The notes beneath the pieces were generated by a model that saw only the letters and a list, made by a program, of their open reading frames with translations, searched no databases and was not told the DNA's origin. 64,000 nucleotides of DNA from Notolepis coatsorum (lineage: Eukaryota > Chordata > Actinopteri > Aulopiformes > Paralepididae), in the NCBI GenBank assembly GCA_963971535.1, contig OZ020588.1, positions 119,344,005-119,408,004 of the forward strand. The letters run 5' to 3'. Shown here piece after piece: positions 1-11,984 of this stretch. Numbering within the stretch: the first letter of the stretch is position 1; the number at the start of each line of letters is the position of its first letter. Position numbers and translations under genes: made by a program.

Positions 1-817
1 CATTGAAATGCTCGATGACTTGACCACGGATGCCTTCATTAACGCGCTGCGTTCTTTCATCGCCATTCGGGGAAATGTACGCCAGATAAGAAGCGATCAA
101 GGTACAAACTTCGTCGGAGCACGAGGAGAGTTCGCTAAAGCACTGAAAGAGATGGATCCGGAAGAATGCAAGGAACTTGGATGCGAGTTCATCCTGAACA
201 CCCCTGCGGCAAGTCATATGGGGGGTGCCTGGGAAAGACAAATACGCACCATCAGAAGTGTCTTGACGGCCATTCTAGCGCAGTCAGCCACACAACTTGA
301 CTGCTCTTCTCTACGAACGTTCCTATATGAAGTCATGGCGGTGGTAAACAGTCAAACTCTGACCACTGATTGTCTCAATGATTCATCTAGTCCAGAGCCT
401 TTGACACCAAACCACATCCTGACCATGAAGTCCACAATCCTCGCTCCACTGCCCGGAAGGTTCGTCAAGGAAGATCTGTACCTCCGCAAAAGATAGCGGC
501 GAGTGCAACTCTTAGCCAACCACTTCTGGACAAGATGGAAGAAGGAGTACCTCACGACACTCCAACAGAAGTGGACCAAGGATCGTAGGAACGCAAGGGT
601 CGATGACATTGTACTCCTACAGAATGATGCCACACCACGTAACCAGTGGAGGATGGCGAAGGTTATCGAGGTGTACCCAGGGAGAGATGGGAAAGTTCGA
701 AGACTTAAGTTGCTTATCAGCGACTCCAACCTGGATAAGAAAGGAAAGCGCACCTCCACACCAGTCCACCTGGAGAGGCCCATCCATAAGACGGTGACGC
801 TGGTGGAAGCAGAATGA
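1..817 (+). pseudogene. BEL/Pao retrotransposon integrase, 3' end of pol (partial, internal stop)
   Basis: The frame is already open at base 2, so this is the 3' part of a longer pol. Counting from the Met at 8, Asp30 in IRSDQGTNF and Glu76 in GGAWERQ match the second and third acidic residues of the integrase DDE core; the first Asp would lie outside the window. A TAG at 494-496 interrupts the frame. The same frame continues to the TGA at 815-817 and reads as the basic, Trp-rich C-terminal domain (DUF5641 type, around NHFWTRWKKEYL) that follows integrase in BEL/Pao elements. Integrase inserts the element cDNA into the host genome. The LTR that follows at 1028 supports the assignment. The single nonsense codon makes this copy inactive unless it is read through. 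Confidence 0.85.
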
Positions 818-1027
818 AGTCTCTTGCGCCCTCTTCTCTTTCTCTATCTCTCTATCTTTCTCTATCTTTCTCTCTCCCTCCAGGCGCAGGCTGAGGTGAC
901 CCGTCCTGTGGAGGCCAAGGACCATAGTTATTGTAGTTATTGTTTTACGGTCTAGGCAGTATGTTGGCAGTTATTGTCTCTAAGTTATAGTAAGAATCAT
1001 ATACAATGCTGATATGTTTGGTGGGAG
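818..1027 (+). other. BEL/Pao 3' untranslated stretch with polypurine tract
   Basis: This region between the pol stop and the 3' LTR contains a CT-rich tract (about 833-880). It ends in a purine run, GGTGGGAG, directly before the LTR. That is the expected position of the plus-strand priming polypurine tract. Confidence 0.55.
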
Positions 1028-1187
1028 TGTAACTGCCGCCGTGTCCCAATTTAATTCAAGTTAAGTTAACGTATGATGTCATAGTAGTACCTGCTAGAAC
1101 AGGCTAGAATGTTCTGGAACGGTCTGGAGGCTTGATGATGTCACAGTGATGTCATAGCAGAACCTTCTAGAACTGCTCGTAGGGATC

Positions 1188-1194
1188 TATAATA
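1188..1194 (+). promoter_or_regulatory. TATA-like box in the BEL/Pao LTR
   Basis: TATAATA lies 160 bp into the LTR, upstream of the region where transcription would start. Confidence 0.45.
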
Positions 1195-1573
1195 TAGGGC
1201 AAGGCTACAGTGCGTTCGTTCCTTCACCTTGCCACCACTATCACAAGGAGCCACAGACACCAGCCAGTCCCTAATTTCCTCTCGTATTGCATGCAGCTAA
1301 CAAGGTACGTTTGGGGGCGTAAAGGTGTGTCTTATGTATAGGCCAGCCATGTAGCTCGGGCGCTAGCTAAAGGCTTGCTACGCAGCCATGATGGACGGCC
1401 GTAATGTGCTTGTAGGTTAAGTTCAGTGGGTAACAACATTGCAACGACCGGCGCCACTCCAAGACAAGTAGAGATAATATGTATGTTGTTATGGTTTGAT
1501 CTGTGATTTATTGTATTTCCTGTATGTGTTCACAGTTTCACGGTTCGGATTAAAGCGGTTCTGTTCGAACTGA

Positions 1574-1579
1574 AATAAA
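1574..1579 (+). terminator. Polyadenylation signal in the BEL/Pao LTR
   Basis: AATAAA lies about 57 bp before the LTR 3' end, the expected R-region position. Confidence 0.5.
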
Positions 1580-1850
1580 TCCAATCAGTAAATATCAAGA
1601 ACGTGTTGCGTCATCATTGCAGTAGAGGGAGTTACAACAAATGTTGTGGATTAGGAAGAGTTGTTTGCCCTCACTAATATTTTTGGACTGTCTTAGACCA
1701 GAGGAATAACATGTATGACTTAAAATATTTGGTGTAGTTCCACTTTAATGATGATGATTGAACAGTGAACAGCTAATGAATAAATTACACTCAACAAATA
1801 CACAAAGTTTGATGGTGATTATAGGCAGTTGATGAGCTACATATGGCCTC

Positions 1851-2525
1851 TTAACACTTTCAGTACCAGCAGGGGGCGCACGATTTAGTGCTTGAATGCC
1901 CACCAGCCACTTCAATGTTAGCGATAATAACGCCTAATCTATGTTTTAAATTAAATTAATGGATACTTATCAATGACGATCTGAAAAATCTCTGATTTCC
2001 TCAAAGCGATCGCGCACACCCAGACAGATCACACATAGGGCAAACGCTGAGATCTCAGCGAATACAACTCTGATTATCCCAAGACTTGTAAAATAGATTC
2101 CTTACCTCAGATCAGATGTTCTCCAAAAAGATCATTCCAATTCCTGATCGCCATTCCAAAAATCTATCGCTTTTATTGATCCAACGCTACATACTGTACA
2201 CATGTATTCCACAGTGTTCTGAGGCTACACAATGAATCCGATCGGCTCAGGTTACATGCCTGAGAAGTAAAATGTGGATTCCGGATTTTTCTTTTCTCAT
2301 CCATTTTCATTGAGTCCATTCCAAAAGGGTGCATTACCATCTGGGAGACGATAGGGGGCGTTTTTTTCACATCTGAGCTCCTACAGGGGCTGCATACCAA
2401 CGGGAGACTCGGTTGATGAAATATGAATTCAGATCGCTAATAAAAAAATAACACGCTAATTGTCGTGGTGCGCATTCAGGCATTGGGCTGATAAAACGTC
2501 TTATCACGTGGTGGGCACTGGTTAA
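1851..2525. mobile_element. TTAA-bounded non-autonomous element (piggyBac-like, tentative)
   Basis: The 675-bp segment begins TTAACACTTTCAGTACCA and its other end, read inward, is TTAACCAGTGCCCACCA. TTAA boundaries and a weakly similar terminus suggest a piggyBac-type MITE. Its interior resembles the TTAA-bounded segment at 18002-18936 around the words ATCC/GCCATTCCA. There is no coding capacity. Confidence 0.4.
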
Positions 2526-2720
2526 AGGAACACGCCAACATTATGGGAAATGCGCTTACCATCTTTTTTAGAATCAGAAAAGTAGATGGATACCAATTTC
2601 CTCTCTGTGTGTTCTGTAGAAAGCTATCCGGCTGCAAGCTAGCCTAGCTTAGCACAAATTAATGGAAGCGGATACGGATCAGCTAACAAAGTTTTAAGCA
2701 AAGCTAGTGGTCCGTATCTT
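2522..2720 (+). repeat. Fold-back repeat fragment (AAAGGAAC family)
   Basis: It starts AAAGGAACACGCCAACATTA and continues with a GCTAGCCTAGCTTAGC motif. Related ends recur at 3481, 13407 (inverted), 51866 and 61285 (inverted). This is a dispersed inverted-repeat family without an ORF. Confidence 0.55.
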
Positions 2721-3480
<760 letters not shown>

Positions 3481-3705
3481 AAGGAACACCAATATTTTGG
3501 GAAATAAACATATTTGCCATCTTCCCCAGATTTGGAGGTCTTTAACCTATTCGGATGGCCCGTCCAATGGCCCATTTTGGATAATCATGCCGAATTAACG
3601 CTGGTACACACATTACAAAAACCTCCCTTTTTGTGGGATTGTTATCAACTTTGGACTATGGAACTGTTATGTCTTCCAGCTCCTACATCTCAGCTGGAAC
3701 TCAAA
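3481..3705 (+). repeat. AAAGGAAC-family repeat end, interrupted by the DIRS element
   Basis: It begins AAAGGAACACCAATATTTTG. The matching inverted end GTTGGACTGTTCCTTT is near 13407, so the DIRS element at 3706-12188 may have landed inside a copy of this fold-back family. Confidence 0.4.
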
Positions 3706-4254
3706 AACGATGGGTTATGAATATAACCGTAGTTCTATGAATGCTAGTGACGCTCAGCGTCATATTGCACATATCTCGCTCCAGTGTATATGCACTGAAT
3801 ACAATTTCAAAATGTACCTTTACATAGTGATGGGCAGTAGCTAGCTACAAGTAGCGACGCTACATAGCTTAACTACAATTCTCAGTAGCGTGCTGGTAGC
3901 GTCGCTACTTTTTAACCAGGGTAGCGGTCTCTGTAGCGGAGCTATTTATAGAACGAAGTAGTGACATAGCGACGAGGAAACGCTACACGCTACTATCGGG
4001 AGAAACAGTCTAGACTAGAAGATTTGTGAGGAGAAAAAAAAACTCCCCGTAAAAAACCCACTATGATTGGTTGGTTGATTTAGATATGAGTATGACGACT
4101 CACGATTGGGTATGGTAGGCCAAAACATTACGGGTAGGCCAATCAGAGGCAGGATAGGGCGGGACTCCAACCCGCAAAGCAGGAAGTGAAAATCAAAACA
4201 CAGACGTACTGAATGAATGCAATTTAACGGATTACATGAACCAGTCCGCGCGAA

Positions 4255-4495
4255 ATGGCAGAGGGGTTCGATGGCATTGATGAAGATGATGATGTCAATA
4301 ACAACAATGTCTCTCCATGGCCCTATCTGGGACACATTTATGAGTTTGACTGAAAAAACGGCTAAAACATATGCTGCTCTCAACACGTCCAGCACTAACT
4401 TGAGAACACATTCAGGTGAGCTGATGAAAATCAACTGTTCCCAAACAGCACACAAGTCAGTACACTTTTTTTCAACAGCTTTAACTAACAGATAG
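4255..4495 (+). pseudogene. hAT transposase N-terminal (BED-type finger region) remnant
   Basis: From an ATG at 4256, the frame reads MAEGFDG followed by an acidic run and SPWPYLGHIYEF, the WPYL...F signature that precedes the BED zinc finger of fish hAT transposases. Another frame then gives YAALNTSSTNLRTH, matching the usual NSSTTNLKKH finger tail. At least one frameshift and stops separate the parts, and the catalytic domain is absent. This supports the hAT assignment of the enclosing element; the copy cannot make a functional transposase. Confidence 0.65.
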
Positions 4496-4575
4496 CTGCT
4501 ATCATGATGATGTTTCACTGTAGGCAGAAAATGAACAATATTATGGGGGTGGAGAAAAGAAAAAAAGAGGGAAAA

Positions 4576-4625
4576 GCAGTGGTTCTCAACCTGTGGGACA
4601 GGACCCCCAGGGGGGGTCCACACAT
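4576..4625 (+). repeat. Charlie-like hAT terminus fragment
   Basis: CAGTGGTTCTCAACCTGTGG is a familiar hAT-Charlie-type end. I could not find its inverted partner nearby, so it is probably a fragment. Confidence 0.4.
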
Positions 4626-4663
4626 GATTTTGGGGCCATGGAATGTTTTGTGAGTTACATATT

Positions 4664-4706
4664 TAAATACATTTGGTCATTTAGCTGACACTTTCATTCA
4701 AAGCAA
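4664..4706 (+). repeat. Dispersed teleost repeat core (copy 1)
   Basis: TCATTTAGCTGACACTTTC... matches the better preserved copy at 24576-24620 (TCATTTAGCTGACGCTTTTA). The motif is widespread in fish genomes; I do not assign a class. Confidence 0.5.
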
Positions 4707-4864
4707 CTTAATTGTGTACAACAAGTAGCAGGAGTGGTACATATCTAGCAGCCAAGGATAAGTAGTATTGTTTGTCAGTGTCAAGCTTGAGTGTTATACT
4801 CTGAGTACATACTGTAGTAGTATAGACATATTAGCATAGTTGGTAGTAGTATATACATGGTAGC

Positions 4865-6195
4865 CAGGGCAGTACAGTGCGATATATATGTCGCACGTGC
4901 GACACTGACGTCAGTCTGTGCGATGAAAGGATTGACTTCAATAGCACTGGTGCGATGGCCCGCTATCCACTTGGTACTTGTAGTCTTGTGCGATTAAATA
5001 CAATGTCCCTTCTGCGTAAAACTCCATATATCAAACACCAAATCCCATAATCCCTAGCGAACAATATCCCCGCGAGTTGCGAGCAGTGACTCAAATCCGC
5101 TCGGCTCAGCTCACAACACAGCAGGTGACTGCAGGACTCGTCTCAGCAGCGTTTGGAACGCGGCCATTGAAACAGAGCTAGTAGATAGTGTTGTCGCGAC
5201 CCAAAACAAATCCCTGCTGTTTTATTCGGCAACGGGTCAAATGCATATAACATGCTTTGCAATCCTCGCGTCATAAAGTCCGAAATGAACGTTACCCAGA
5301 CCGTGCTTCTGCCTTCTGCTCTCAGCCGAGCGGGGCTGCACAGCAGTGCGGCTATTTTGCGATCCGAAATAAGTCTGTGGTGTTTTTTTTTTCTCACAAC
5401 GGGTCAAATGCATCTAACACGCTTTGCATCATCGCCATTCCTTTATGCCCACATCGCCCGAAATGAACGTTACATTAGCATAAGCTAACAAGCTAATCCT
5501 GATCAGAGGCAGAGCCATAGAGACAGTGTGGACTGGGGAAAGGGTGTGTGTGTGTCGAGAGGAGTGGAAGTTTGAAGACAGACTAGATGATGCGGGGGTG
5601 GTGAGTTGAAACAGTGTGAATGAATGAAAACTTTATTTAACAGATTGCAGAATGGGTACAATACAGTACGGCTCAATACACACAATTGTTAAGGGAATGC
5701 AGACCATAGAAAGACTTTCGTCTTGTTTACATCAGGGTCCCCCATGTGTGTGTGTGTGTGTGTGTGTGTCCCAACCGACCCCACTTCTATGTTTCAATAA
5801 ATTATTTGCATTTAAAACTATTAACGCTGACTCATTCCTTCAGTCCACTCAAAATTATGCTAATATTCCTTGTTGTTTATGATATTAATTGAAAATAGCA
5901 TATGAGAGTATTATAGTAATAATAACACATGGCGATATACTAAAAAGCTATTTATAATTTTTGGCTGGTAAAAAATCTGCCTTTTTTAAATCTACCAGCC
6001 AAATGGCTGGTAAGTCAAAAGGTTAAGTTTGTTCCCTGACTGCAACTAAATAACACAAATACAATAGGCACATTTGTGACTGTTACAAATATAACACGTT
6101 TTATACTTGTGCTACAAGATTTTGGCCAGTGCTACAAAACTATCAACCTCTGTAGCACCAGTGCTATGTGCAAAAAAAGTTAACGTACAGCCCTG
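4865..6195. mobile_element. Second hAT-like element nested in the first
   Basis: The ends CAGGGCAGTAC and GTACAGCCCTG are inverted repeats with one mismatch. A perfect 8-bp target duplication ATGGTAGC lies at 4857-4864 and 6196-6203. The element is 1331 bp with no transposase frame. It contains a partial internal duplication (5231-5293 versus 5400-5473) and a LINE/SINE tail in minus orientation (5618-5743). Confidence 0.9.
5618..5743 (-). repeat. LINE/SINE 3' tail family, copy 1
   Basis: Read on the minus strand it runs from GGGACCCTGATGTAAACAAG to AATAAAGTTTTCATTCATTC. Copies recur at 29497-29612 and 40990-41119 on the plus strand. The TTCA-type tail and 5' truncation suggest a retroposon. 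The class is unassigned. Confidence 0.65.
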
Positions 6196-6591
6196 ATGGT
6201 AGCATAATACTAGTAAAATGAAGTAAAACAGTTACAATTCAGATATTGAAGAAGTGTGTTTTTGGTTGATAAAGTGGGCAGGTTTCAGAAGATGCAGAGT
6301 TTAGGGATAAATAATACATAAAGATAGAATAGAAAAGAAAAAGACCATTACTGCATCAAAAGTAATCGACAAACTATACTATAAAAACTGATAAAACCAA
6401 ATGGTCTCTTTCTTTTATTTTGTAGAGGCTGCACTCAGCTAAACTTGCCTTCCTGGATTTTGTACATAATACAAGTTCATGTTAAAAGGATGACACAAAA
6501 AGCCAGACCGAGGGCTTGTTTCAGTTTTATAATAAACAATCAAACTGAGAATTTTTTTTCCTGCCTATTTGTTTGGTGGAAACTTGATCAT

Positions 6592-6616
6592 AAAAAAAAA
6601 AAAAAAAAAAAAAAAG
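6592..6616 (+). repeat. Poly(A) tract
   Basis: A run of about 25 A inside the hAT element, possibly the tail of a retroposed fragment. Confidence 0.7.
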
Positions 6617-6901
6617 TAGTGCCGATGTAGCTAACTATTTTTGCCATGTTCTTGTAGTGTAGCTTGCTACATTTCTCTGGGGATAGCTTCCATTGTAGTT
6701 GAGCTATATTTAATCGAGAGTAACTTGTAGTGTAGCTTGCTACATTTTCCAAGTAGCTTGCCCATCACTGCATTTACATACCAACATCCGTCTGACCACA
6801 CCCCCATCTGCTACCTACATAAGCAGGGGTGGGGCCACACACTCATCTCCTTCGCAAAACATTTCACCACAATGAAAGATCAAGGGCCGCAGTGGCGTCC
6901 A

Positions 6902-7000
6902 GACGCTGAGCGTCACTATAGCATTCATAGAACTACGGTTATATTCATAACCTATCGTTCTATATCATGCTAGCTTCCGCTCAGCGTCATATTGCACAAC
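6902..7000. repeat. DIRS internal complementary region, copy 1
   Basis: 6902-6959 is the reverse complement of the left outer end (3706-3761). 6957-7000 is the reverse complement of the right outer end (12147-12188). The halves overlap on GTT at 6957-6959. In DIRS-1 this region is thought to template the closing of a circular cDNA. Confidence 0.75.
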
Positions 7001-9723
7001 AGGAGCTGAGCGGGAGCTAAAAGCTCGACAAATGTACCCCGCTGAGGCCCCCCACAACCATCAGACCGGGGAGGACCGAGCCCCCCGACCCTCCCTAATG
7101 GAGGATACCCTCCCTATTGGAGGACGGGAGGGAGACGGATCCGACCATGCGAAGAGGAACTCGAGCAACTCAACGCACAGGGTGAGCAGACCGTGGCTTG
7201 ACCCCACGACTACGCACGCGCACAACCCGCATGCCACCAGGGAACGAACGGAGGAACAAACCTCGTTACCGCCCCCAAAATCACGGGGTCAAGAGCAAAC
7301 AACCCTGTGGCAAGGCCGTAGCAGCGGAGCGCGAAGGAAGACCCAGACCCAGAAGGGACTGGAGCCCCCCGGAAAAAGGGGGCCCGGAGAGGTCAACGAC
7401 GCCACAGCATCAAGACCTCACCAGGCGGTCACTAGTGACACCGCCCCCCACATCGCCAACGTATTCGGACAGGGCCCATCCAAGAGCGGGCCATTCCCCC
7501 CACTAGCACGCCGCCTGGCACACTGACCCTGGCACACTCAGGCAGTCAGCATGGCTGTAACTCGAAGCACTCAAGAGGCTACACTACAGCGGGAGCAGGC
7601 AGCGCACCGGGGAGACGACCTCCAGCAGGGGTCGATCCCTCAATCCAGGCAGCAGGCATTTGACCCGAGCCTGGAGCACTGGGGACGAGACAGGCGCCAA
7701 AGGGGTCAACTGAAAACAGCACCCCCGGCGGAAGGGGCGTATGCTGGCATTGTTGCGCACCATGACAAAGCCTCCACCAAAAAACCCCGACCCAGAGGTG
7801 CCGAGGCAGAGAAGGCTGACACGATTGGCAGACGTCATGAACGTGCAGGGGCACACTCAACCGGGTAACCCGGGAGTTGACTCTGCTCCAACACACCAGG
7901 GAATCAACCACCCTCTTGGTACCACATGCGGTGGTTGTTCCTATAACCCCTCAAGAAAAAACTCCAAAACACATTTGCGGGTATACACTGGCTATACCGC
8001 AGTACAAGTGTTTCAGTTTTCAAAACGGCGTTATCCCAGGCCTACGGGTCGACGAAACATAACTTCGGACCGGGCCCGGCGGACCGGGAAGCACACAGGG
8101 ATGCCAGAGGAGGTCCAGAAGACCACCCCAACAGCCCCCTCTTCGCCATGCGTAAGAGAGGGGCGAAAGGAAAAAGGAGCACAGGGTACAACATGTACCC
8201 AACAAAGGGTCTCCATAACGCCCAACCCTGTGACACCCGGGCCGAACAGCAGATCTGCGTCCCCAGCGGACAACGGGTTAACTGACCTGGACCAGCGTGA
8301 CCAGAACCAGTCCCGTGCCCTAATCACGCCGACATCCCCACTCCAAGAGAGGGGGTAGGTACGCGTGTCGATCTAATAAAAACGCCGTTTTAATAACGAG
8401 CAACCAAGGCGGACCAGCCTCATGCGTGATTCTTATCAGAAACACCCCGAGCCAGCACTATGTACGCGTCAAGACCCAAACACATCAATGGATAGTCTAA
8501 CAAGACACCAGACATTGTTCCTCCAAGTCGCCTGGGAGAACGACAAGGAGCCGTCGTGCTTCATGTTCTTCCCTCTTTTTATTAAAAAAGAAAGAAACAC
8601 AGACTGACATGAATCCCACGTGACGCGGCTGACGGTAAATCTTTTTTACATTTTTACATCCCGCCACCCTCATCACAGGGAGGATACGGGAATCATCAGA
8701 GAGACTTCCCACGCGAGCTGTATAGATTGAAAAGAAATATTGCAACATTGAGCTATGTAACACTTGGGTTAGGGCTCTCCGAGGAGGAGGCACTGAACCA
8801 ATACACACTCAATAATCGAATTGAATTTAATACACATACAATAGAGCAGAACTCCTCTTTGAAGTTCTACTCACCTTGACAATCTGAGGAGGAGGCTCTG
8901 AAACTCTGAGGAGGCTCCCTCACTGAGAAGGAGGGTCTGAACTCACAGAAGGCACTTCTCCCTGAGGAGGAGCTTCGTGAGGAGGAGCTCTGACAACTCC
9001 CTGAAACAGATCCATAACATGGAACCTGAACAACTCACGGAAGTCTTACCAATAGAAACGCGCTCAGTGACGTACTCTATGGCGGGGGAATTTCCGCGGT
9101 ACACACGCCCAATTTTTCAGGGCGTGGGACCAGGAAACTCCCTCCCCCCTACCCTGTAACATGCCGAACAGCAAGTGACAGGAACCCTGAAGGATAGGGG
9201 GTTTTAACCCCTGACCAATCAGAAAAGGGGAGGAAAGGTTTACCAGTTCACCCCTTTATGACCCCTCACCCCTGATACGATGTAATGACAAAGTAGAGCA
9301 TGACCCAGTCATAGCATGCTACATGAAGCATCTAACAGCTTCACATAGCTCATGTGCTAACCTGCTATCTGAGTTTTACTAAGGAAAAAACACAGAACAG
9401 AGAGGGCCCCTTTAAGAGCCCCGGCACCAGACTTACACATGTGCTTCTGTGGGCCAAACCTAACCCAGTTGTTGATCACAACGACACACACAACCCTTCA
9501 TCACAAAAAAAATTGCAAAAGTACACTCTTACTACAGAGGAACGCCGTTTTTCATAACGAGAGAGACATAAGTCCCTGATTACGTATTGGCCACAGGCCT
9601 TGCTAAGCACACATGATAAGTGACCAAACAACCTTTTCTTTAGGAAAATAATCGTTTCTCAAGCTGAAGCACAACCCCAGCAACTTAAGCTGAGGGTTAC
9701 ATCGTATCCCCACAAACACAGTT
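7001..9723 (-). other. DIRS copy 1 internal region without readable coding sequence
   Basis: Similar along most of its length to 46694-49240 in copy 2; for example both have GCTCGACAAATGTACC then GAGGCCCCCCACAACCATCA. The GC-rich frames here (for example 7032-7526 and 7741-8358) show no RT, RNase H, methyltransferase or recombinase motif and are not kept intact between the copies. I treat it as a non-coding internal module. Confidence 0.55.
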
Positions 9724-10321
9724 CTATACAACAAGAGGTGCAAATCCAGAGCCTGCAGAATAATGAAAGACCCTCACCATCCCAATAACAGCCTGTTCCA
9801 GCTGCTGAGGTCAGGCAGACGCCTGCGAACCCCAGCTACTAGGACAGAGAGGCTTCGGCTCAGCTTCTTCCCCCAGGCCATCAGAGCCTTGAACAATGAA
9901 CACTGAGTGCCACAGAACACCGAACTCTCCACACACAAGCACACATGAGCACACACACGACACGCACGCTGTGCACGCTCGCACACTAGCAGCCACTTTA
10001 ACATGAGCAGGCACACACTCGTGCTGCACACGCCCACACTTAGGGCCACAAAGGAAAGGTCACTTTAAAAATAGTATAGCAACAGTAACAGTGTATTGCA
10101 CTACCAAAGGACCTAACATGTCCTACATGCTCTGTAAATAACTATGTACAGATACCGAGATGTCCCACTATATTACCTGTCTATTGCACAATGTTGTTTT
10201 TATTGGATTCTATTATATGTTGTACTACTGTATTGCACATCGTTGCGGGCAAGACCACCCGCATTTCATTGTATACTTGTATGCCGTGACAAATAAAACT
10301 CTTGACTTGACTTGACTTGAC
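9724..10321 (+). mobile_element. 5'-truncated LINE 3' end (FADDT-type family of 20607-23700)
   Basis: It begins within the last ORF segment (KRCKSRACRIMKD... SFFPQAIRALN) and runs through a GCACATCG/ATTTCATTGTATACTTG 3' UTR to ACAAATAAAACTCTTGACTT with a TTGAC-repeat tail. The same coding end occurs on the minus strand at 20750-20995 and a third copy starts at 33716. It is a dead-on-arrival insertion in the DIRS internal region. Confidence 0.8.
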
Positions 10322-10779
10322 AGTGACACAATATATTGTAAACAAACATGTCTGAGAGAAGGGGGGGAAGCCCCAGGGAAACCGGGGGGGTCACCCCTCC
10401 TACCTTACCCTTGATACGACCAGGTTGAACAGGTACCCCTGTTAATATGTGAACATGCTGTTCATTGTCATCACAGGCTGAGAAAAAGATTAATTCCTCA
10501 ATCACATGTCACTAAGCATAGCTTCACAGGTTAATTAACCCTCTTAGTTGTGAGTTCACCCACGTTACAAACGTTACATGAACACACATGTTCTCATCAC
10601 AACTAACCAGTTAATTTTTACACATGTAAAAAATAACGCCGATTTTCTATGGAGAGAGAAGCTATACCAGTGACAAGACAATTCACACACAACACGCGTC
10701 GTATCCTCAATGTATTGCAGCAACACACGTTTTGGAAACATCGTTATTACAAAACATTTAGAAGGGAAGGAAAGAAGAA

Positions 10780-10980
10780 GTGTTTAAAGTCCGGTCAGGA
10801 CTCCTACCTTCACCCTGAGCGCAGGCCGAGAGAACTGCAACACTGGTTAACGGGACACCGAGTCGAACCCGGCATCTCCTGCATTGGTGACGAGGGTAAT
10901 GTCCGCTACGCCACCCAGCCGCCGTTCTCCATGTTGACGAAGTCCTCGCTGGCATGGCACCCGGGTGTAGGGTCAACTAA
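10780..10980 (-). mobile_element. tRNA-derived SINE head, copy 1 (fragment)
   Basis: On the minus strand it reads GGCTGGGTGGCGTAGCGG (A-box region) and GGGTTCGACTC (B box). The same head starts the complete SINE at 27265-27731. Downstream sequence (10930-11200) shares words with 39760-39930, so a second repeat family abuts it. Confidence 0.65.
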
Positions 10981-11984
10981 CATCCTCTGTCAAAGATGAC
11001 GACGTAGTCAGAGTGTTTAAGGCATGTTATAGTCACAGTAACGTTCAACAGTGTAGCATTAAGCTAACAGCCGCCCGACTGATAGCAACAAGCTAACGTT
11101 TCCTAGCCTAGTGAACACAACGAGCTAGCGCCGCAGCTAACAGCTGACTGGCTAACAACAGTAGGCCACAACTAGCACGCGAGCTAAGCAGCTATCACCT
11201 GAACTGTACACAACGACATAATAAGCCACACTTCAGACAGGCCGCCGCCTGAGTCCCCCCTCATCCTAAGAGAGCAGAGAAAAAGAGATGTCAAACACAG
11301 TTTTCAACTGTGATTTACCAGACATGCAGCGGAGTTGGCACAATTCCCGTATGGGCTGCAGCCGACTTGAGCATGGAACTTCCGATAACGAAGATCCATG
11401 CCCACTTTTCCTCGTGCTTTAGGGTGTACTTCCACATTCATGTGAAAGATGGGGCCTGCACGGGACAGAGAAGCATCCGCTTGTCCAGAGAATCCCGGGT
11501 TCAACCAGGTCACTAGGTTGACCATCATGGGCGTCAGACCAAGATCCTCCGTCCGCCGCTTAAGAAGCCGAGCAGAGGACCCCAATCTGGGGCCGGCCTT
11601 CGTAAAATTGTCAGCTAACCCCCATAGCATTAACAGTCAACTAGTGCTTGCAAGCAAAACATTACTCACCCAGCTCGGAAGCAACCGGTTTCTCACAACA
11701 GCCGGTGCCTCCCACAGTCCAGCTGTATGACCGGAGGTTAAATACCTATCCAGCCGCAGCAAGGAGGACTGCAGGTGGGGAGTATATCAGCGGCGCGAGC
11801 CCCTAATACGAAAAAGCCGGTGGAGGTCAGAATGATCATCATCTTCCAGACACTCCAGTGACGAAGACAATATCGCCGTATTTTTTCAAAAATAGTGAGA
11901 GAAAATAAAGATATAATGTCAACGTATCACCTTGTCTTCTGTTTTCCTTTCTTCAGATAAATACTTTCTTCCCCACGTCAAGTG
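10981..11984 (-). other. DIRS copy 1, terminal-repeat-proximal region
   Basis: This position corresponds to where copy 2 carries its Gag remnant, but no Gag-like protein is readable. Stretches such as 11880-11920 (GTGAGAGAAAATAAAG) align with 50950-50980 in copy 2. The rest is unassigned. Confidence 0.4.

Larger units (their letters stand above)
1028..1636 (+). repeat. BEL/Pao 3' long terminal repeat
   Basis: A 609-bp block begins TGTAACT and ends AGTTACA, a perfect 7-bp inverted terminal repeat with TG...CA ends, and sits directly downstream of the integrase frame. It contains a TATA-like box (1188-1194) followed by a polyadenylation signal (1574-1579), the order expected for U3-R-U5. The 5' LTR lies outside the window, so LTR identity and target duplication cannot be checked. 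Confidence 0.75.
3825..6770. mobile_element. hAT element inserted in the left DIRS terminal repeat
   Basis: The ends are TAGTGATGGGC and GCCCATCACTG (10 of 11 complementary). They are flanked by 8-bp duplications CCTTTACA (3817-3824) and CATTTACA (6771-6778), one mismatch. Removing it restores the uninterrupted sequence seen in the right DIRS repeat at about 12090. It contains a transposase N-terminal remnant, a second hAT (4865-6195) and an A-tract at 6592-6616. Confidence 0.85.

Noticed and set aside
4015..4623. Minus-strand frame of 202 codons
   Set aside because: No recognisable domain and it overlaps the plus-strand hAT transposase remnant, which has clear motifs.
7032..8358. GC-rich frames of 164 and 205 codons in DIRS copy 1
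   Set aside because: No domain recognised, opposite to the inferred coding strand, and not preserved in the homologous part of copy 2.
11304..11630. 108-codon minus-strand frame as a DIRS protein
   Set aside because: No match to Gag, RT or tyrosine recombinase motifs that I can see.
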